In this document: positions 14,022 through 23,041 of the stretch, in pieces | Numbering within the stretch: the first letter of the stretch is position 1 | Layout of the letters: each line of letters starts with the position of its first letter | DNA from: Lysinibacillus antri | Lineage (GTDB): Bacteria; Bacillota; Bacilli; Bacillales_A; Planococcaceae | Length of the DNA stretch: 64,000 nt | Direction: 5' to 3' | Assembly (NCBI RefSeq): GCF_003977595.1 | Contig: NZ_RYYR01000010.1 | Coordinates: 98,487 to 162,486, forward strand | Translations under genes and position numbers: made by a program | Notes under the pieces: model-generated | The model's input: only the letters and a program-made list of their open reading frames with translations | Databases searched by the model: none | Told to the model about the DNA's origin: nothing

Positions 14022-14300
14022 ATGACAAACGAATTAAAAAGTGAATCGAAAAAGCCGAATATTCCACAAGAACAGAAAGAAAAAAGAAGCGAGAGATACT
14101 CAGAAAGACCGATTCGCTGGTATAGTTTCCGACTTTTTCCGATCTGGTTAAGATTACTCATCATATTTATTTTACTTCTCCTTGCTACAAGTTTCGGCTT
14201 AATGATTGGCTTTGGCGTGATTGGTGAAGGAAAACCAATTGATGCGCTTAAATGGGGAACATGGCAACACATATTAGATATGATCAGTGGAAAAGAATGA
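14022..14300 (+). CDS. EpuA-like small membrane protein
   Basis: This 92-residue protein has a charged Lys/Glu/Arg N-terminal half, a conserved basic-aromatic segment (RWYSFRLFPIWLRLLIIF), one membrane helix and a short tail. It resembles the EpuA family (PF11772). Members are often mislabelled as an RNA polymerase beta subunit, and nothing here suggests RNA polymerase. AAAGGGAG precedes the ATG. The position between flhP and fabZ suggests an envelope role, which is inference only. Confidence 0.7.
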   Translation: MTNELKSESKKPNIPQEQKEKRSERYSERPIRWYSFRLFPIWLRLLIIFILLLLATSFGLMIGFGVIGEGKPIDALKWGTWQHILDMISGKE

Positions 14301-14424
14301 AAAAATACTATTCCAAAATAATTTATATACCTTGAGACAAAAGAAGCTTGCAAATAATAAGTGTTGCTGTTAATACGTTTTAGTGTCAAAAATACATATA
14401 AGCTTGTAATTAGGGGGAAAGTAA

Positions 14425-14862
14425 ATGTTAACTGCTGAACAAATTCAGGCAATTCTACCACATCGTTATCCTTTTTTATTAGTGGATCGCATTGTTGAAA
14501 TCGAAGAAGGGAAGCGTGCGGTTGGAATCAAAAATGTTTCAATTAACGAAGACTTCTTTAATGGCCATTTTCCAGGCTATCCAGTTATGCCAGGAGTATT
14601 AATCGTAGAAGCATTAGCTCAAGTAGGTGGCGTAGCCTTATTAAAATCCGATGAATTTAGAGGACGACTTGCTTTTTTAACGGGAATTGATAATTGTCGT
14701 TTTAAACGACAAGTAATACCTGGAGATCAATTAAAATTAGAAGTAGAATTTGTAAAACTACGCGGAGCTATGGGAAAAGGACATGCAATCGCAACAGTTG
14801 ACGGCGAACTGGTTTGTGAAGCAGATATTTTATTTGCAATCGGCCCTGTTCAACCGAAGTAA
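14425..14862 (+). CDS. fabZ: 3-hydroxyacyl-ACP dehydratase FabZ
   Basis: FabZ dehydrates 3-hydroxyacyl-ACP to trans-2-enoyl-ACP in fatty-acid elongation. The catalytic His48 lies in [15 protein letters not shown] and the catalytic Glu in IVEALAQ, both intact. The N-terminus has the family block [14 protein letters not shown]. Length is 145 residues. B. subtilis has fabZ (ywpB) at the same place, after flhP. GGGGGAAAG lies before the ATG. Confidence 0.96.
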   Translation: MLTAEQIQAILPHRYPFLLVDRIVEIEEGKRAVGIKNVSINEDFFNGHFPGYPVMPGVLIVEALAQVGGVALLKSDEFRGRLAFLTGIDNCRFKRQVIPGDQLKLEVEFVKLRGAMGKGHAIATVDGELVCEADILFAIGPVQPK

Positions 14863-15069
14863 TTCATTAGCCTTCATTAAAAATAATTGTATTTTCCTAG
14901 TATAATACGTCTTTTCAAATGGGCATGAATGCTATAAGGGATTTTGTCGAAATGTACGTGAATTTGCAATTTATTGATGAAGGTTATAAAATGAAAAGGT
15001 TGAATAATAGTACGTATGTAGAAAGTTACGTATGGATTGGCTTTTTAAACGTAGGAGGTTATTAAATAG

Positions 15070-15462
15070 ATGTATAAACAGTTGTCTTCGGGCGTAAAGA
15101 TAAGCATCACTCGGTCCATCGCAACGTCTTTTGAATCCTATTTAGCAAGTATTGGTTGGGATGAAGGAAAGTTCTCAATGGAAGATTACATGCAATGGTG
15201 GCAAAATTATTTCACTGAAAATGCTGCCTGGTATGATAAAGTACCTAAAGATATATTAGTAAATCCAGAATTCCATGAAGAGTTAGCTAAGAAAATTGAT
15301 GAAGTGATCGAAAAAATTCTAAATGAAGAACCAACGAAAAAGCAAACTGAGTCAATTGAAAAACTGCAAAAACAACTGGGGACGAACTATACATACAGTT
15401 GTAAAGCAGAAGCAGCATATGTAGAGCAGCTTTTACAAACTCAGTTAAAAGAAAGTAAGTAA
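15070..15462 (+). CDS. Hypothetical cytoplasmic protein
   Basis: Not recognised. The 130-residue protein has no signal peptide or membrane segment. It has an aromatic-rich middle (YMQWWQNYFTENAAWYDKVP) and a Lys/Glu-rich, probably helical C-terminal half. AGGAGG lies upstream at slightly long spacing. It stands alone between fabZ and a lipoprotein gene, about 200 bp from each. Confidence 0.6.
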   Translation: MYKQLSSGVKISITRSIATSFESYLASIGWDEGKFSMEDYMQWWQNYFTENAAWYDKVPKDILVNPEFHEELAKKIDEVIEKILNEEPTKKQTESIEKLQKQLGTNYTYSCKAEAAYVEQLLQTQLKESK

Positions 15463-15660
15463 GTAACAGTTTACTTCTGAACGAATTCCCATTTTAGTAA
15501 AGTGTAATTGCCATAAGTCTCGACACCTAAGAAATAATTACCTAATTATCTAAAATAGACACCTTCTTTTGAAGGATAGATCCTTCCTTACACGCACACT
15601 CTATGATTAGTCACATGCCATATGTGATGGAGTGAAATGTTGAAAGGAGGGACTTTTTTT

Positions 15661-16062
15661 ATGTGGAAAAAGCCAGTCTTTGCATTCGTTTTGGGTTCTG
15701 CTTTCCTTGTTGGTTGTAATAATGCAGATGAGGATGCAACTCAAGATCGAGACGCCTTAGAGGAAGTGGGCGAAGACGTCAATCAAGGTGTCAATGACAT
15801 ACAAGAGGGTGCTGACGATGCACTTGATAATTACGGTATGGATGGAGAAAATGACACGAATGGGATGAACGGTACAAACAGTAATGTAAATGGTACCGAC
15901 CCAAGTGTTGACAATGACGGTGCTTCCAATAGTAACGGTGCTGGCCAAAATGGAATCTCTGGTACAGTCAATAACAACGATGAACGAATTTTAGATGACA
16001 ACCAGGAAGACATTGTGGAAGACGCCAAAGATGTTAAAGACCGTGATACAAAAGACGAATAA
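15661..16062 (+). CDS. Small acidic lipoprotein
   Basis: A 133-residue exported lipoprotein: basic N-terminus, hydrophobic core (FAFVLGSAF) and lipobox LVGC, with Cys about 19 residues in. The mature part is very rich in Asp, Asn, Gly and Glu, with a low-complexity Asn/Gly/Thr stretch in the middle, and looks disordered. The frame opens at TTG 15637, but AAAGGAGG lies between that codon and ATG 15661, so the ATG is the start. The function is not known from sequence. It is convergent with ywpF and shares a bidirectional terminator. Confidence 0.75.
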   Translation: MWKKPVFAFVLGSAFLVGCNNADEDATQDRDALEEVGEDVNQGVNDIQEGADDALDNYGMDGENDTNGMNGTNSNVNGTDPSVDNDGASNSNGAGQNGISGTVNNNDERILDDNQEDIVEDAKDVKDRDTKDE

Positions 16063-16063
16063 C

Positions 16064-16097
16064 AAAAAATCGCCTCATGCAAGTGAGGCGATTTTTT
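16064..16097. terminator. Bidirectional terminator, lipoprotein/ywpF
   Basis: AAAAAATCGCCTCA (16064-16077) and TGAGGCGATTTTTT (16084-16097) pair perfectly, with T-runs on both strands. It lies between two convergent genes. Confidence 0.93.
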
Positions 16098-16522
16098 CAT
16101 GACTCCTTCAACCGTGGTCGCTCCCGCATCCCTTTTTTAAATCGATTCAAAAGCTCTTCTTTAGAAAGATTTTCTTCTAACAAAAGCATTAATAGTTGTT
16201 CTGCATATTTGCTACGTTTTGTTTTAATCGTTCCTTTTAATAAAACGGATATTTGCTCTCCAATGTCACGGATCTCGCTAACGATGACTTTAAATGGTGC
16301 TGGTTCATTGTCGGGAAATGAAATAATAACGTGTACTTCTAAAATGTCGCCAGAGGAATGGTACTTTTCAAAGGTGGAATGATGCTCTTTAGAGAGAAAC
16401 AACTCTAATATCCAAGATTTATGACTATTTTCTTGATTAATAACAATGCCGTCGATAATCGGAATATTTAATCCGCCCGTTTTATTGATCAAATCAAATG
16501 AGAGCATTTTAAAAGTCTTCAT
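16097..16522 (-). CDS. ywpF: YwpF-like protein
   Basis: This 141-residue protein starts MKTFKMLSFDLI, like the YwpF family (PF14183), whose role is unknown. It is soluble, with mixed beta strands in the first 100 residues and a basic helical C-terminus (LLEENLSKEELLNRFKKGMRER). The frame begins one codon pair upstream, but AGGAGG sits one base before that ATG. The ATG at 16522 has good spacing. B. subtilis ywpF lies in the same fabZ-ssbB interval, which supports the name. Confidence 0.75.
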   Translation of the reverse strand: MKTFKMLSFDLINKTGGLNIPIIDGIVINQENSHKSWILELFLSKEHHSTFEKYHSSGDILEVHVIISFPDNEPAPFKVIVSEIRDIGEQISVLLKGTIKTKRSKYAEQLLMLLLEENLSKEELLNRFKKGMRERPRLKES

Positions 16523-16668
16523 TCGCATACCTCCTAAAGTTTTTTAGTTAATTTCAGTATAACATAGAAAAAATGCGAAACTTATATTTTGGACACACTT
16601 TATAAACCTTCATGGAACCTACAGCTGTCTGTATTTCGACAAAAAACTAGCGCAAAAGTCCTGTATTG

Positions 16669-16712
16669 AAAAAAGAATTTTCATCGCGAAAAACAGGGGA
16701 AAACAAGATTTT
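16669..16712 (+). promoter_or_regulatory. ComK box (two AT-boxes, 18-bp spacing)
   Basis: Two AAAA-N5-TTTT boxes lie at 16669-16681 and 16700-16712, separated by exactly 18 bp. This is one of the three allowed ComK-box spacings. It sits just upstream of the -35 element of ssbB, a known ComK target in B. subtilis. Sixteen fixed A/T positions in this arrangement are very unlikely by chance even in AT-rich DNA. Confidence 0.82.
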
Positions 16713-16718
16713 CAGATT

Positions 16719-16747
16719 TTGCCAAAATCGCTTTTGTCCATTAAGAT
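16719..16747 (+). promoter_or_regulatory. Sigma-A promoter of ssbB
   Basis: The -35 is TTGCCA (16719-16724), followed by a 17-bp spacer and -10 TAAGAT (16742-16747). It begins six bases after the ComK box. The leader would be very short, with the ribosome site at 16755-16762. Confidence 0.6.
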
Positions 16748-16770
16748 ATAAGCGAAAGGAGGTGATGACA

Positions 16771-17205
16771 ATGAATCATGTCGGACTAGTCGGTAGAATC
16801 ACAAGAGATCCTGTACTTAAAGCAATTTCTGAAAATCGAAACCAAACGAATTTTGTGATTGCCATAAACCGAAACTTTCGTAATAGTCAGGGCATTGTTG
16901 ACTCAGATTTCGTCAATTGCATTGCATGGGGAAAGCTTGCAGAACGAATCGTACAATATTGTGGAAGAGGATCTTTGATTGGAATTAACGGCCGTTTACA
17001 ATCAAGATCGTATACTACAAAAGACAATATGAAAGTGTTCTCTACTGAAGTTGTTTGCGATGATGTCCGATTTTATGCACTAAAACAACCGCTAGATATA
17101 GCCTCATCTCAACAAGTTAAGACACAAACTGCTAACAACCAAGAAATAGACCAACATTTTGTCCTGCCTCAAGTAGAGGAGGAATTACCTGTACCCGTAC
17201 CTTAA
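16771..17205 (+). CDS. ssbB: Competence-type single-stranded DNA-binding protein
   Basis: SsbB coats incoming single-stranded DNA during transformation. The OB-fold blocks are clear (NHVGLVGRITRDPVLK, NFVIAINRNF, DFVNCIAWGKLAERI, GINGRLQSRSY). The protein has 144 residues. It lacks the acidic ...DDDIPF tip of replicative SSB and ends in LPVPVP, consistent with the SsbB type. The frame is open from 16666, but AAAGGAGG at 16755-16762 points to ATG 16771. The ComK box upstream and its place before ywqA match B. subtilis. Confidence 0.92.
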   Translation: MNHVGLVGRITRDPVLKAISENRNQTNFVIAINRNFRNSQGIVDSDFVNCIAWGKLAERIVQYCGRGSLIGINGRLQSRSYTTKDNMKVFSTEVVCDDVRFYALKQPLDIASSQQVKTQTANNQEIDQHFVLPQVEEELPVPVP

Positions 17206-17523
17206 CCTTTGGGGAAATGTTAAGGTCCAAGTTTTTGTGGAAGTTGTTTTATTGTTGAAGTAGGAAGTCTTTGATTTGTAATATTACTCTACGTAAATCA
17301 CTAAATGAATCTCCTAACAAAATTGTAACCACACAATCCGAAGCCGTATAAACATTTATAGATGTGAAAGGGGTGATAAACTATCCCTACTGCAGACCGC
17401 ACAGTAGTGGATCCCATTTCTCCTAACCTCTACATAACTTCCTCATAATCCATATAGGGAAAGTAGAGAACTTTTGACAACTGAATATCGAATTTATAAA
17501 AGTGACAAAGGATAACGAGACAA
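17206..17523. other. Gap between ssbB and ywqA
   Basis: About 320 bp of AT-rich DNA without a gene I can support. A GTG frame of 20 codons at 17364-17426 is too short and has no good ribosome site. No clear promoter was found on either strand. Confidence 0.4.
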
Positions 17524-17562
17524 AAACAGAGTCGAGTAACTACTACCTACTCGACTCTGTTT
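17524..17562 (-). terminator. Intrinsic terminator of the ywqB-ywqA operon
   Basis: A 15-bp perfect stem (17524-17538 and 17548-17562) has a T-run (TTTTT) on the minus strand. It sits 14 bp beyond the ywqA stop. Confidence 0.92.
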
Positions 17563-17575
17563 CTATCTATTCAGT

Positions 17576-20407
17576 TTACCGGACAGATGCTGTATCTAGC
17601 AATAATAAATCGAGCAACTCGTCTTCTTGAAGCTCTGTAATCCAATTGCTTGATTGGATTAACTCTCCAGATAGTGCGGATTTTAATTCAATCATTTTAT
17701 CAACTTTTTCTTCGATCGTACCAATTGTAATAAACTTGTGTACTTGAACAAATTGCGTTTGCCCAATCCGATATGCGCGGTCGGTTGCTTGATTTTCAAC
17801 TGCTGGGTTCCACCATCGATCAGCGTGTAATACGTGATTCGCAGCCGTTAAATTTAACCCTGTACCACCTGCTTTTAACGACAATAAGAAAATAGGGAAT
17901 TCCCCATTTTGGAATCCGTCAACCAAACGATCACGTTGTTGCTTTGGCATACTTCCCGTTAAAAAGGGAACATCAATATCATATAACTCTGAAAAACAAT
18001 GTTGTAGAAGGTGTCCCATCCCAATATATTGGGTGAAGATTAAACATTGTTCGCCATTATGAACAATTTCTCCAGCAAGCTGAACAATCCGTTTTAGCTT
18101 CACAGAACGATTGACCATTGCTTTCGCATCTTCAAAAGGTTCTTTTAAATAAAGGGCAGGATGGTTACACAACTGTTTTAATTTACTTAACATTTGCAAG
18201 ATGCGACCCTTTTTCTCAAATGCACTCATGCTATCAAGCAGTGCCATCGTATCTTCAATATAGCCTTCATAAAGGGCAGCTTGCTCGCTTGTTAAGGCGC
18301 AAAACTCTTTTGTTTCTTGTTTATCAGGTAAATTTAACATTAAATCGGGATCATTTTTTGTACGACGTAATAGGAATGGTCGAATTTTTGTACGTAAAAT
18401 TTGTTTATGACGCTCGGATTCATCACGCTCTATCGGTAAAATAAATTGCTCTTGGAATTTCCCAAAGCTTCCTAAGTACCCTTTATGGATAAAGTCAAAA
18501 ATTGCCCATAATTCAGCTAGTCTGTTTTCAATCGGTGTTCCGGTTAATGCAATATGGTGTTTCCCTACTAATTTACGAATTGCCCGCGATTGCAGTGTTT
18601 GCATGTTTTTGATATTTTGCGCTTCATCTAGTGCAACCATATTCCACTCCATATATTGTAAAAATTCAATATCTTGAGAAACAGTTCCATAAGTAGTTAG
18701 GATCACTTGTGGTTGGCTTGTTTCAATAAATTGCTCGAATGCATCCTCTTTTAAACGAGACGAACTGTAATGCGTATGAACGGTTAGAGAAGGGGCAAAA
18801 CGGGCTAATTCCTTTTGCCAGTTGCCAAGTACAGACGTCGGACAAACAATTAGTGAAGGTTGCGTTTCACCAAGTGTTTCAACAGAGTACAATAGATAAC
18901 TAATTAATTGAACCGTCTTTCCTAAGCCCATATCATCGGCTAATACAGCACCAAACTGTTGATCACGCATAAAGACAAGCCATTCAAATCCTTCTTGCTG
19001 ATAAGCACGCAATTCGGCTTGCAACTTTTGTGATGAGGCAACATGGGGTAATCCTTTTTTATGTTGCAATTGATCAACATAATCTTTTAGAGATTGTTGC
19101 ATCTCAAAAGCAAACAATGGATCATCACGTTCGACATCATCCTCTTCCTCAAGCGGTGCAGTTAGTTCATCTGGAAGCTCACGGAATAGCAATTCGCGTA
19201 CAGTCCAGTTTTCCTCCTCAGCTTGATTCATTAACTGGCGAATTTCGTTCATCCAATTCGCATCCATTCGGAACCATTCGTTGCCGACGCGTATAAATTC
19301 GCGTTTCTCATCAACAATTTTTCGAAACTCATCAGGAGAAATTTCCTCTCCGTTCACAGATAGCTGCCATTTGAATGATAATATATCATCTAAACCAGCT
19401 ACAGAACGCTGAGTTTGATTATTCGCACTGACACGAACACGCATTTTTGTTTGTTTTAATTCCTTTAACCATGTAGGAAGATGTACCTCAAACCCGAGTG
19501 CACCAAGCTTTGCAAAATCATCACGAAGTAATTTCCGAACATCGGCATCTTCTAACTCAACATGTAGAAACGAATCCGTTGAAATATTGTAGTGACCCAA
19601 ATCTAAAAGTTCTAGCATTTGTTGTTGAAGTGTAGAAATATCATTTGCTAAAGGCATCCATTTATCAGGAAGGGCACGGTCAATTGATAAATGTCGTTTT
19701 CTAATAGCTGGTGTCCATAACTTACCAGTACTTGTAGAACTTAAAACAGTCTCTAATAACCATTCAGAAGAAGTTGGTTCAGGTTCACTTAAGCGCAGTG
19801 CAACCTTTACATTGCCAATAGATCGTTCTTTATTTAAAGGCCATCCACCATCTTTAAAGAAAGGTAACAACTGCGGTACATCGTTTATCGTAAGGCCAGC
19901 ATTCATTAATTTTTGAGTTGTTGCGGTTGTTAAAAGAGTGGTACACGATGCAACATCTATTGTATTAGCTCGAGCGATGGATTTAATTGTTTTATCATCG
20001 GCAAAATTCGCTGGCAACTCAAAGGTTAAAACAGAATCATCCGTGACTATTGCGTAATCCCAAAGTACAGAACTATTCCACAACCATTGTAATGATTGGA
20101 TAGAAGCAAGTACCTTTTGCGACTGTTCATCGATCCCGATTGGCTGAATAAATGGGTGCTTATATTGAGGAGACAGTAAATCGAGTAGCTCTGAAATGCT
20201 GAGTACCAACTCTGCTCCATCTGAATTTGCATTTAGTCCAAAGTAATTTTGCTCAAAACGATAAAAGAAGTGATGTGACCAGCTAACAGTAGGAAGGACC
20301 GTATCATCTTCATTTAGAGCTTTAACAGAAAAGAAACCTGGTTGCAGTTCATCTAGTTTTAAACGAATGACCTTTGTAAAGGGTGTTGTATAGCGAAAAT
20401 CTATCAT
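17576..20407 (-). CDS. ywqA: SNF2-family DEAD/DEAH helicase (YwqA-like)
   Basis: A 943-residue Swi2/Snf2 ATPase. The N-terminal ~430 residues are the bacterial SNF2-associated domain. Motif I is ADDMGLGKT (~residue 492-498), motif II is DEAQ (~594) and motif III is LTGTPIENRLAELW. The C-terminal RecA lobe has LSLKAGGTGLNLTAA and RAYRIGQT. Such proteins translocate on double-stranded DNA or RNA polymerase complexes; the target of YwqA is not known to me. Its start overlaps the ywqB stop by 4 bp (ATGA), so the SWIM and SNF2 proteins are coupled and probably act together. Confidence 0.92.
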   Translation of the reverse strand: MIDFRYTTPFTKVIRLKLDELQPGFFSVKALNEDDTVLPTVSWSHHFFYRFEQNYFGLNANSDGAELVLSISELLDLLSPQYKHPFIQPIGIDEQSQKVLASIQSLQWLWNSSVLWDYAIVTDDSVLTFELPANFADDKTIKSIARANTIDVASCTTLLTTATTQKLMNAGLTINDVPQLLPFFKDGGWPLNKERSIGNVKVALRLSEPEPTSSEWLLETVLSSTSTGKLWTPAIRKRHLSIDRALPDKWMPLANDISTLQQQMLELLDLGHYNISTDSFLHVELEDADVRKLLRDDFAKLGALGFEVHLPTWLKELKQTKMRVRVSANNQTQRSVAGLDDILSFKWQLSVNGEEISPDEFRKIVDEKREFIRVGNEWFRMDANWMNEIRQLMNQAEEENWTVRELLFRELPDELTAPLEEEDDVERDDPLFAFEMQQSLKDYVDQLQHKKGLPHVASSQKLQAELRAYQQEGFEWLVFMRDQQFGAVLADDMGLGKTVQLISYLLYSVETLGETQPSLIVCPTSVLGNWQKELARFAPSLTVHTHYSSSRLKEDAFEQFIETSQPQVILTTYGTVSQDIEFLQYMEWNMVALDEAQNIKNMQTLQSRAIRKLVGKHHIALTGTPIENRLAELWAIFDFIHKGYLGSFGKFQEQFILPIERDESERHKQILRTKIRPFLLRRTKNDPDLMLNLPDKQETKEFCALTSEQAALYEGYIEDTMALLDSMSAFEKKGRILQMLSKLKQLCNHPALYLKEPFEDAKAMVNRSVKLKRIVQLAGEIVHNGEQCLIFTQYIGMGHLLQHCFSELYDIDVPFLTGSMPKQQRDRLVDGFQNGEFPIFLLSLKAGGTGLNLTAANHVLHADRWWNPAVENQATDRAYRIGQTQFVQVHKFITIGTIEEKVDKMIELKSALSGELIQSSNWITELQEDELLDLLLLDTASVR

Positions 20408-21999
20408 GCCAGTAAATTTCCTTTCTCCAATTCTTCTTGAAGTGCTCGTAAACGTTTGTATTGGTTACGTACAGTCTGAATATAATCTACCCAGAAATTT
20501 GTCTTTCCACTTTTTTTCGCGGCAGATTTCATCATTTTCCAAATACGTACGGCCTGTTTATAGTTCATTCGTGATTTTTGATTCACTTCTTCTAGAGCAT
20601 AATAATGATACAAAGGCAGCGTTGCCCCAGGATCATGATCTAATACTTCCTTTAGCCCACATGTTTCTAAATAAGAAATCGAAGAAGGGAAGAGTAAATG
20701 TAGTGCTACCCATTCTTCATAACGTTCAGCCTTTAAGAGGGAGTTCGAATAAGGTTGAACCCCATGAACGCCAAAAGAAGAATATAATAACAGTTCTTCT
20801 TGTTCGGATAATTCAATCGCATCATACAATAAATGAATGCGCCGAACGAATGCTTGGCGACGTGAAGGTTGGAGATGGTGATTAATAAATGTATCTAAAT
20901 GAGGAAGAATCGCCTTTAGTAACAAATCACTAGCTACTTCTTCATTGCGGGAAGAGGCGAACTTGGCAAGCCCCAAATAGACCTCTAATTGTGCTGTTCC
21001 TATAGAATGTAAGTTTGCTTTTAGTTTATCGTATTGTTTTAACAAAATGTAAAACAGGTTTAAGACCGTAGAGATCGGTACATCTTCACTAACATTCGGA
21101 TGGTCTTCCGGTTTGTTCATGTATTCTAGAAGGATGGTTTGTTCATCTTCAGCTCTTCTTTTTTCAATGAATATCGTATCCCAAAATAATAAATATAAGT
21201 TTAATCGTCTACTGATATGGAATTTCCGTTCAACTAATAGCTCGCGTACAATTTCTTGAAGTACATCAAAAAATGGATCCGTTGCAAATAGACGTGATTT
21301 ACCGGCTATTTCATAAACATAATTTTGGATCGTTTCAAAACGTCGATCAAAAAAATATTCAAAGTAATCATTTTTTAATGCCGATTCCGATTGGAAAAGA
21401 TGCTGCCATAGTTTATTGAGGATTGCAATTTCCATAAACAAATTGTATAGTGGCTGCCATTCCCGTTCAAAAGGAAGGTGCTTTCTTAGTTTTGTATAGG
21501 CATTTTCATAAATTGTGGAGAAGAGATAGTGGTCCATTTGTCGTCCTACAGGTAAAAGGTGTGACATCACTTCGTTAACCATAGCAAGCCAGTTTTCCGG
21601 AGTGCGTTCCGAGGCCAATAAATGTAGGTTAACCCCTTTTTTCGAGCGCCACTTTGCTGCCCAATCCTGTACAGACTCAAGATATTGGTATAGCGATAAA
21701 ATCACACTGACCTTATGACGACACCAACCATCTTGCGGGCAATTGCACACAATAATATTGCTATGAAAATGAAATACCACTTCTGTAGGTCGAACATCTT
21801 GCACCGTGGTATATAAGACGCCATTTGTAGCAATGTAACGTCCAAATACAACGGACTTATTTCGAACTGCAAACAATGCGCGGCGCACCAACTCCTCGTC
21901 TTCTGTTACAGAAGGATGCAACCCTCGCTCAATTTGCTCCAATTGTTGTTTTATAAAATGTTCATGATCATGTGCTAGTGATGAAACCGATAGCCCCAT
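20404..21999 (-). CDS. ywqB: SWIM zinc-finger protein (YwqB-like)
   Basis: A 531-residue protein with a SWIM finger near the N-terminus: Cys85, Cys87, Cys93 and His95 give CxC-x5-CxH. The rest is helical and has no motif that I recognise. SWIM proteins beside SNF2 ATPases are taken to supply nucleic-acid or partner binding, which is inference here. The frame is open from 22050. ATG 21999 is chosen because AAGGAG lies nine bases upstream, just after the leader hairpin. It is the first gene of the ywqB-ywqA operon. Confidence 0.88.
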   Translation of the reverse strand: MGLSVSSLAHDHEHFIKQQLEQIERGLHPSVTEDEELVRRALFAVRNKSVVFGRYIATNGVLYTTVQDVRPTEVVFHFHSNIIVCNCPQDGWCRHKVSVILSLYQYLESVQDWAAKWRSKKGVNLHLLASERTPENWLAMVNEVMSHLLPVGRQMDHYLFSTIYENAYTKLRKHLPFEREWQPLYNLFMEIAILNKLWQHLFQSESALKNDYFEYFFDRRFETIQNYVYEIAGKSRLFATDPFFDVLQEIVRELLVERKFHISRRLNLYLLFWDTIFIEKRRAEDEQTILLEYMNKPEDHPNVSEDVPISTVLNLFYILLKQYDKLKANLHSIGTAQLEVYLGLAKFASSRNEEVASDLLLKAILPHLDTFINHHLQPSRRQAFVRRIHLLYDAIELSEQEELLLYSSFGVHGVQPYSNSLLKAERYEEWVALHLLFPSSISYLETCGLKEVLDHDPGATLPLYHYYALEEVNQKSRMNYKQAVRIWKMMKSAAKKSGKTNFWVDYIQTVRNQYKRLRALQEELEKGNLLA

Positions 22000-22013
22000 T
22001 TGTAATCGCTCCT

Positions 22014-22061
22014 TAAAAAAACACGATTTGTCTCCATTTGTGCGAGACAAATCGCTGTCTC
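22014..22061 (-). promoter_or_regulatory. Leader terminator/antiterminator (putative attenuator)
   Basis: Read on the minus strand, a perfect 10-bp stem (CGATTTGTCT/AGACAAATCG, 22024-22033 and 22045-22054) is followed by seven T and then the ywqB ribosome site. Overlapping it upstream, GAGACA/TGTCTC (22056-22061 and 22044-22049) forms a six-bp hairpin. It uses bases of one arm of the terminator, so the two folds exclude each other. This is the layout of a transcription attenuator. The signal it would sense is unknown. Confidence 0.6.
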
Positions 22062-22112
22062 TTCATTTGCAGATGCATTAAAAAAATGCCCGCAAAAAAA
22101 GACTGTCCTTTC

Positions 22113-22141
22113 ATTATAACTTGAAAGAATAGGAATGATAA
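22113..22141 (-). promoter_or_regulatory. Sigma-A promoter of ywqB-ywqA
   Basis: On the minus strand, TTATCA (22141-22136) is followed by a 17-bp spacer and a perfect TATAAT (22118-22113). The transcript would start near 22106 and carry a leader of about 105 nt containing the attenuator-like hairpins. Confidence 0.7.
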
Positions 22142-22232
22142 GTAAAAGGATTATGAAACTGGTTTACGTTTTTTGAAATTTTTTATTCCGTACATCTGAT
22201 ATGAAGCCTTTAAATCTAAATATTCAATAGCG

Positions 22233-22874
22233 TTAACTTTGGCCAGCAATCTCTAACTCTTTTTCTATCAAATCATCATATACAATTAAAAGGGATTTTA
22301 TAGCATTGATTAAATATCTTTTCTTTTTTACGTCTAGCGTATCAATAAATGTGAGTAGCTGTTGTAGCTCGGGAGATTGTTGGATTAATTCTACATATGA
22401 TTCATTTTTACGGACTGCAGAAATGTCTACTTCTATTTCCTTATTTAACATATCATCGTACACCAATAAAATGGATCTTAATGCGTTTAACAGTAATTTT
22501 CTCTTTTTTACATCCAATATATGAATAAACCCAAGTAGTTGTCGGAGCTCTGGAGATTGTTGAATTAAGTCGAAGTATGATTCACCAAAATTAGTAATAT
22601 ATCGTTCACGCAATTCTTTCGTTTGCATGGCAAGTCCTTCTGCAGATAATTTCTTTCGGTTGTGTGGTCTATCGAGAATCATGTTTAAAAATTGCTCGTC
22701 TGGAATGTTAAAAGCTTCTTTAATTTTTGGTAACAACGCAATTGGAACTGATCGATCGCAACGTTCATAATTGGAATATGTACTAGGAACGATGTCTAGT
22801 TGATAAGCTGCTTCGCTTTGTGTAATGTTTAACTCATCTTCTCGATACTCTCTTAAAAGTCTTCCAAAGTTCAT
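22233..22874 (-). CDS. XRE-family regulator with duplicated C-terminal domain
   Basis: A 213-residue protein. Residues ~4-60 form a Cro/CI-type helix-turn-helix (ITQSEAAYQLDIVPSTYSNYE). The rest holds two near-identical copies of a ~50-residue helical module, starting at ESYFDLIQQSPELRQLL and ESYVELIQQSPELQQLL. Each copy continues through DVKK, L.NA and LLVYDD/LIVYDD. The duplication suggests an intragenic tandem event, and the modules probably mediate oligomerisation or partner binding, as the helical C-terminal parts of SinR-type proteins do. It is transcribed alone. The target is unknown. Confidence 0.8.
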   Translation of the reverse strand: MNFGRLLREYREDELNITQSEAAYQLDIVPSTYSNYERCDRSVPIALLPKIKEAFNIPDEQFLNMILDRPHNRKKLSAEGLAMQTKELRERYITNFGESYFDLIQQSPELRQLLGFIHILDVKKRKLLLNALRSILLVYDDMLNKEIEVDISAVRKNESYVELIQQSPELQQLLTFIDTLDVKKKRYLINAIKSLLIVYDDLIEKELEIAGQS

Positions 22875-23041
22875 TTATCCAACCTCCAATTTATTACAAA
22901 TATTTGTAAAAATTATACAATAAATAACCTCTCTATGTCACTAATTAGAAGAAATTTGTCGGAACGAAGGGAATTGTGAAAAAATAGAGAAATATTGTAA
23001 AATGAATAATAGAATAGTAAATTGAAATGGAGGAATGACAT

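Noticed and set aside
17364..17426. 20-codon GTG micro-ORF between ssbB and ywqA
   Set aside because: Poor ribosome site and no recognisable or coding-like sequence.
20406..20885. 159-codon + strand frame inside ywqB
   Set aside because: It is antisense to a clear gene with better coding signals, with no ribosome site or family match.
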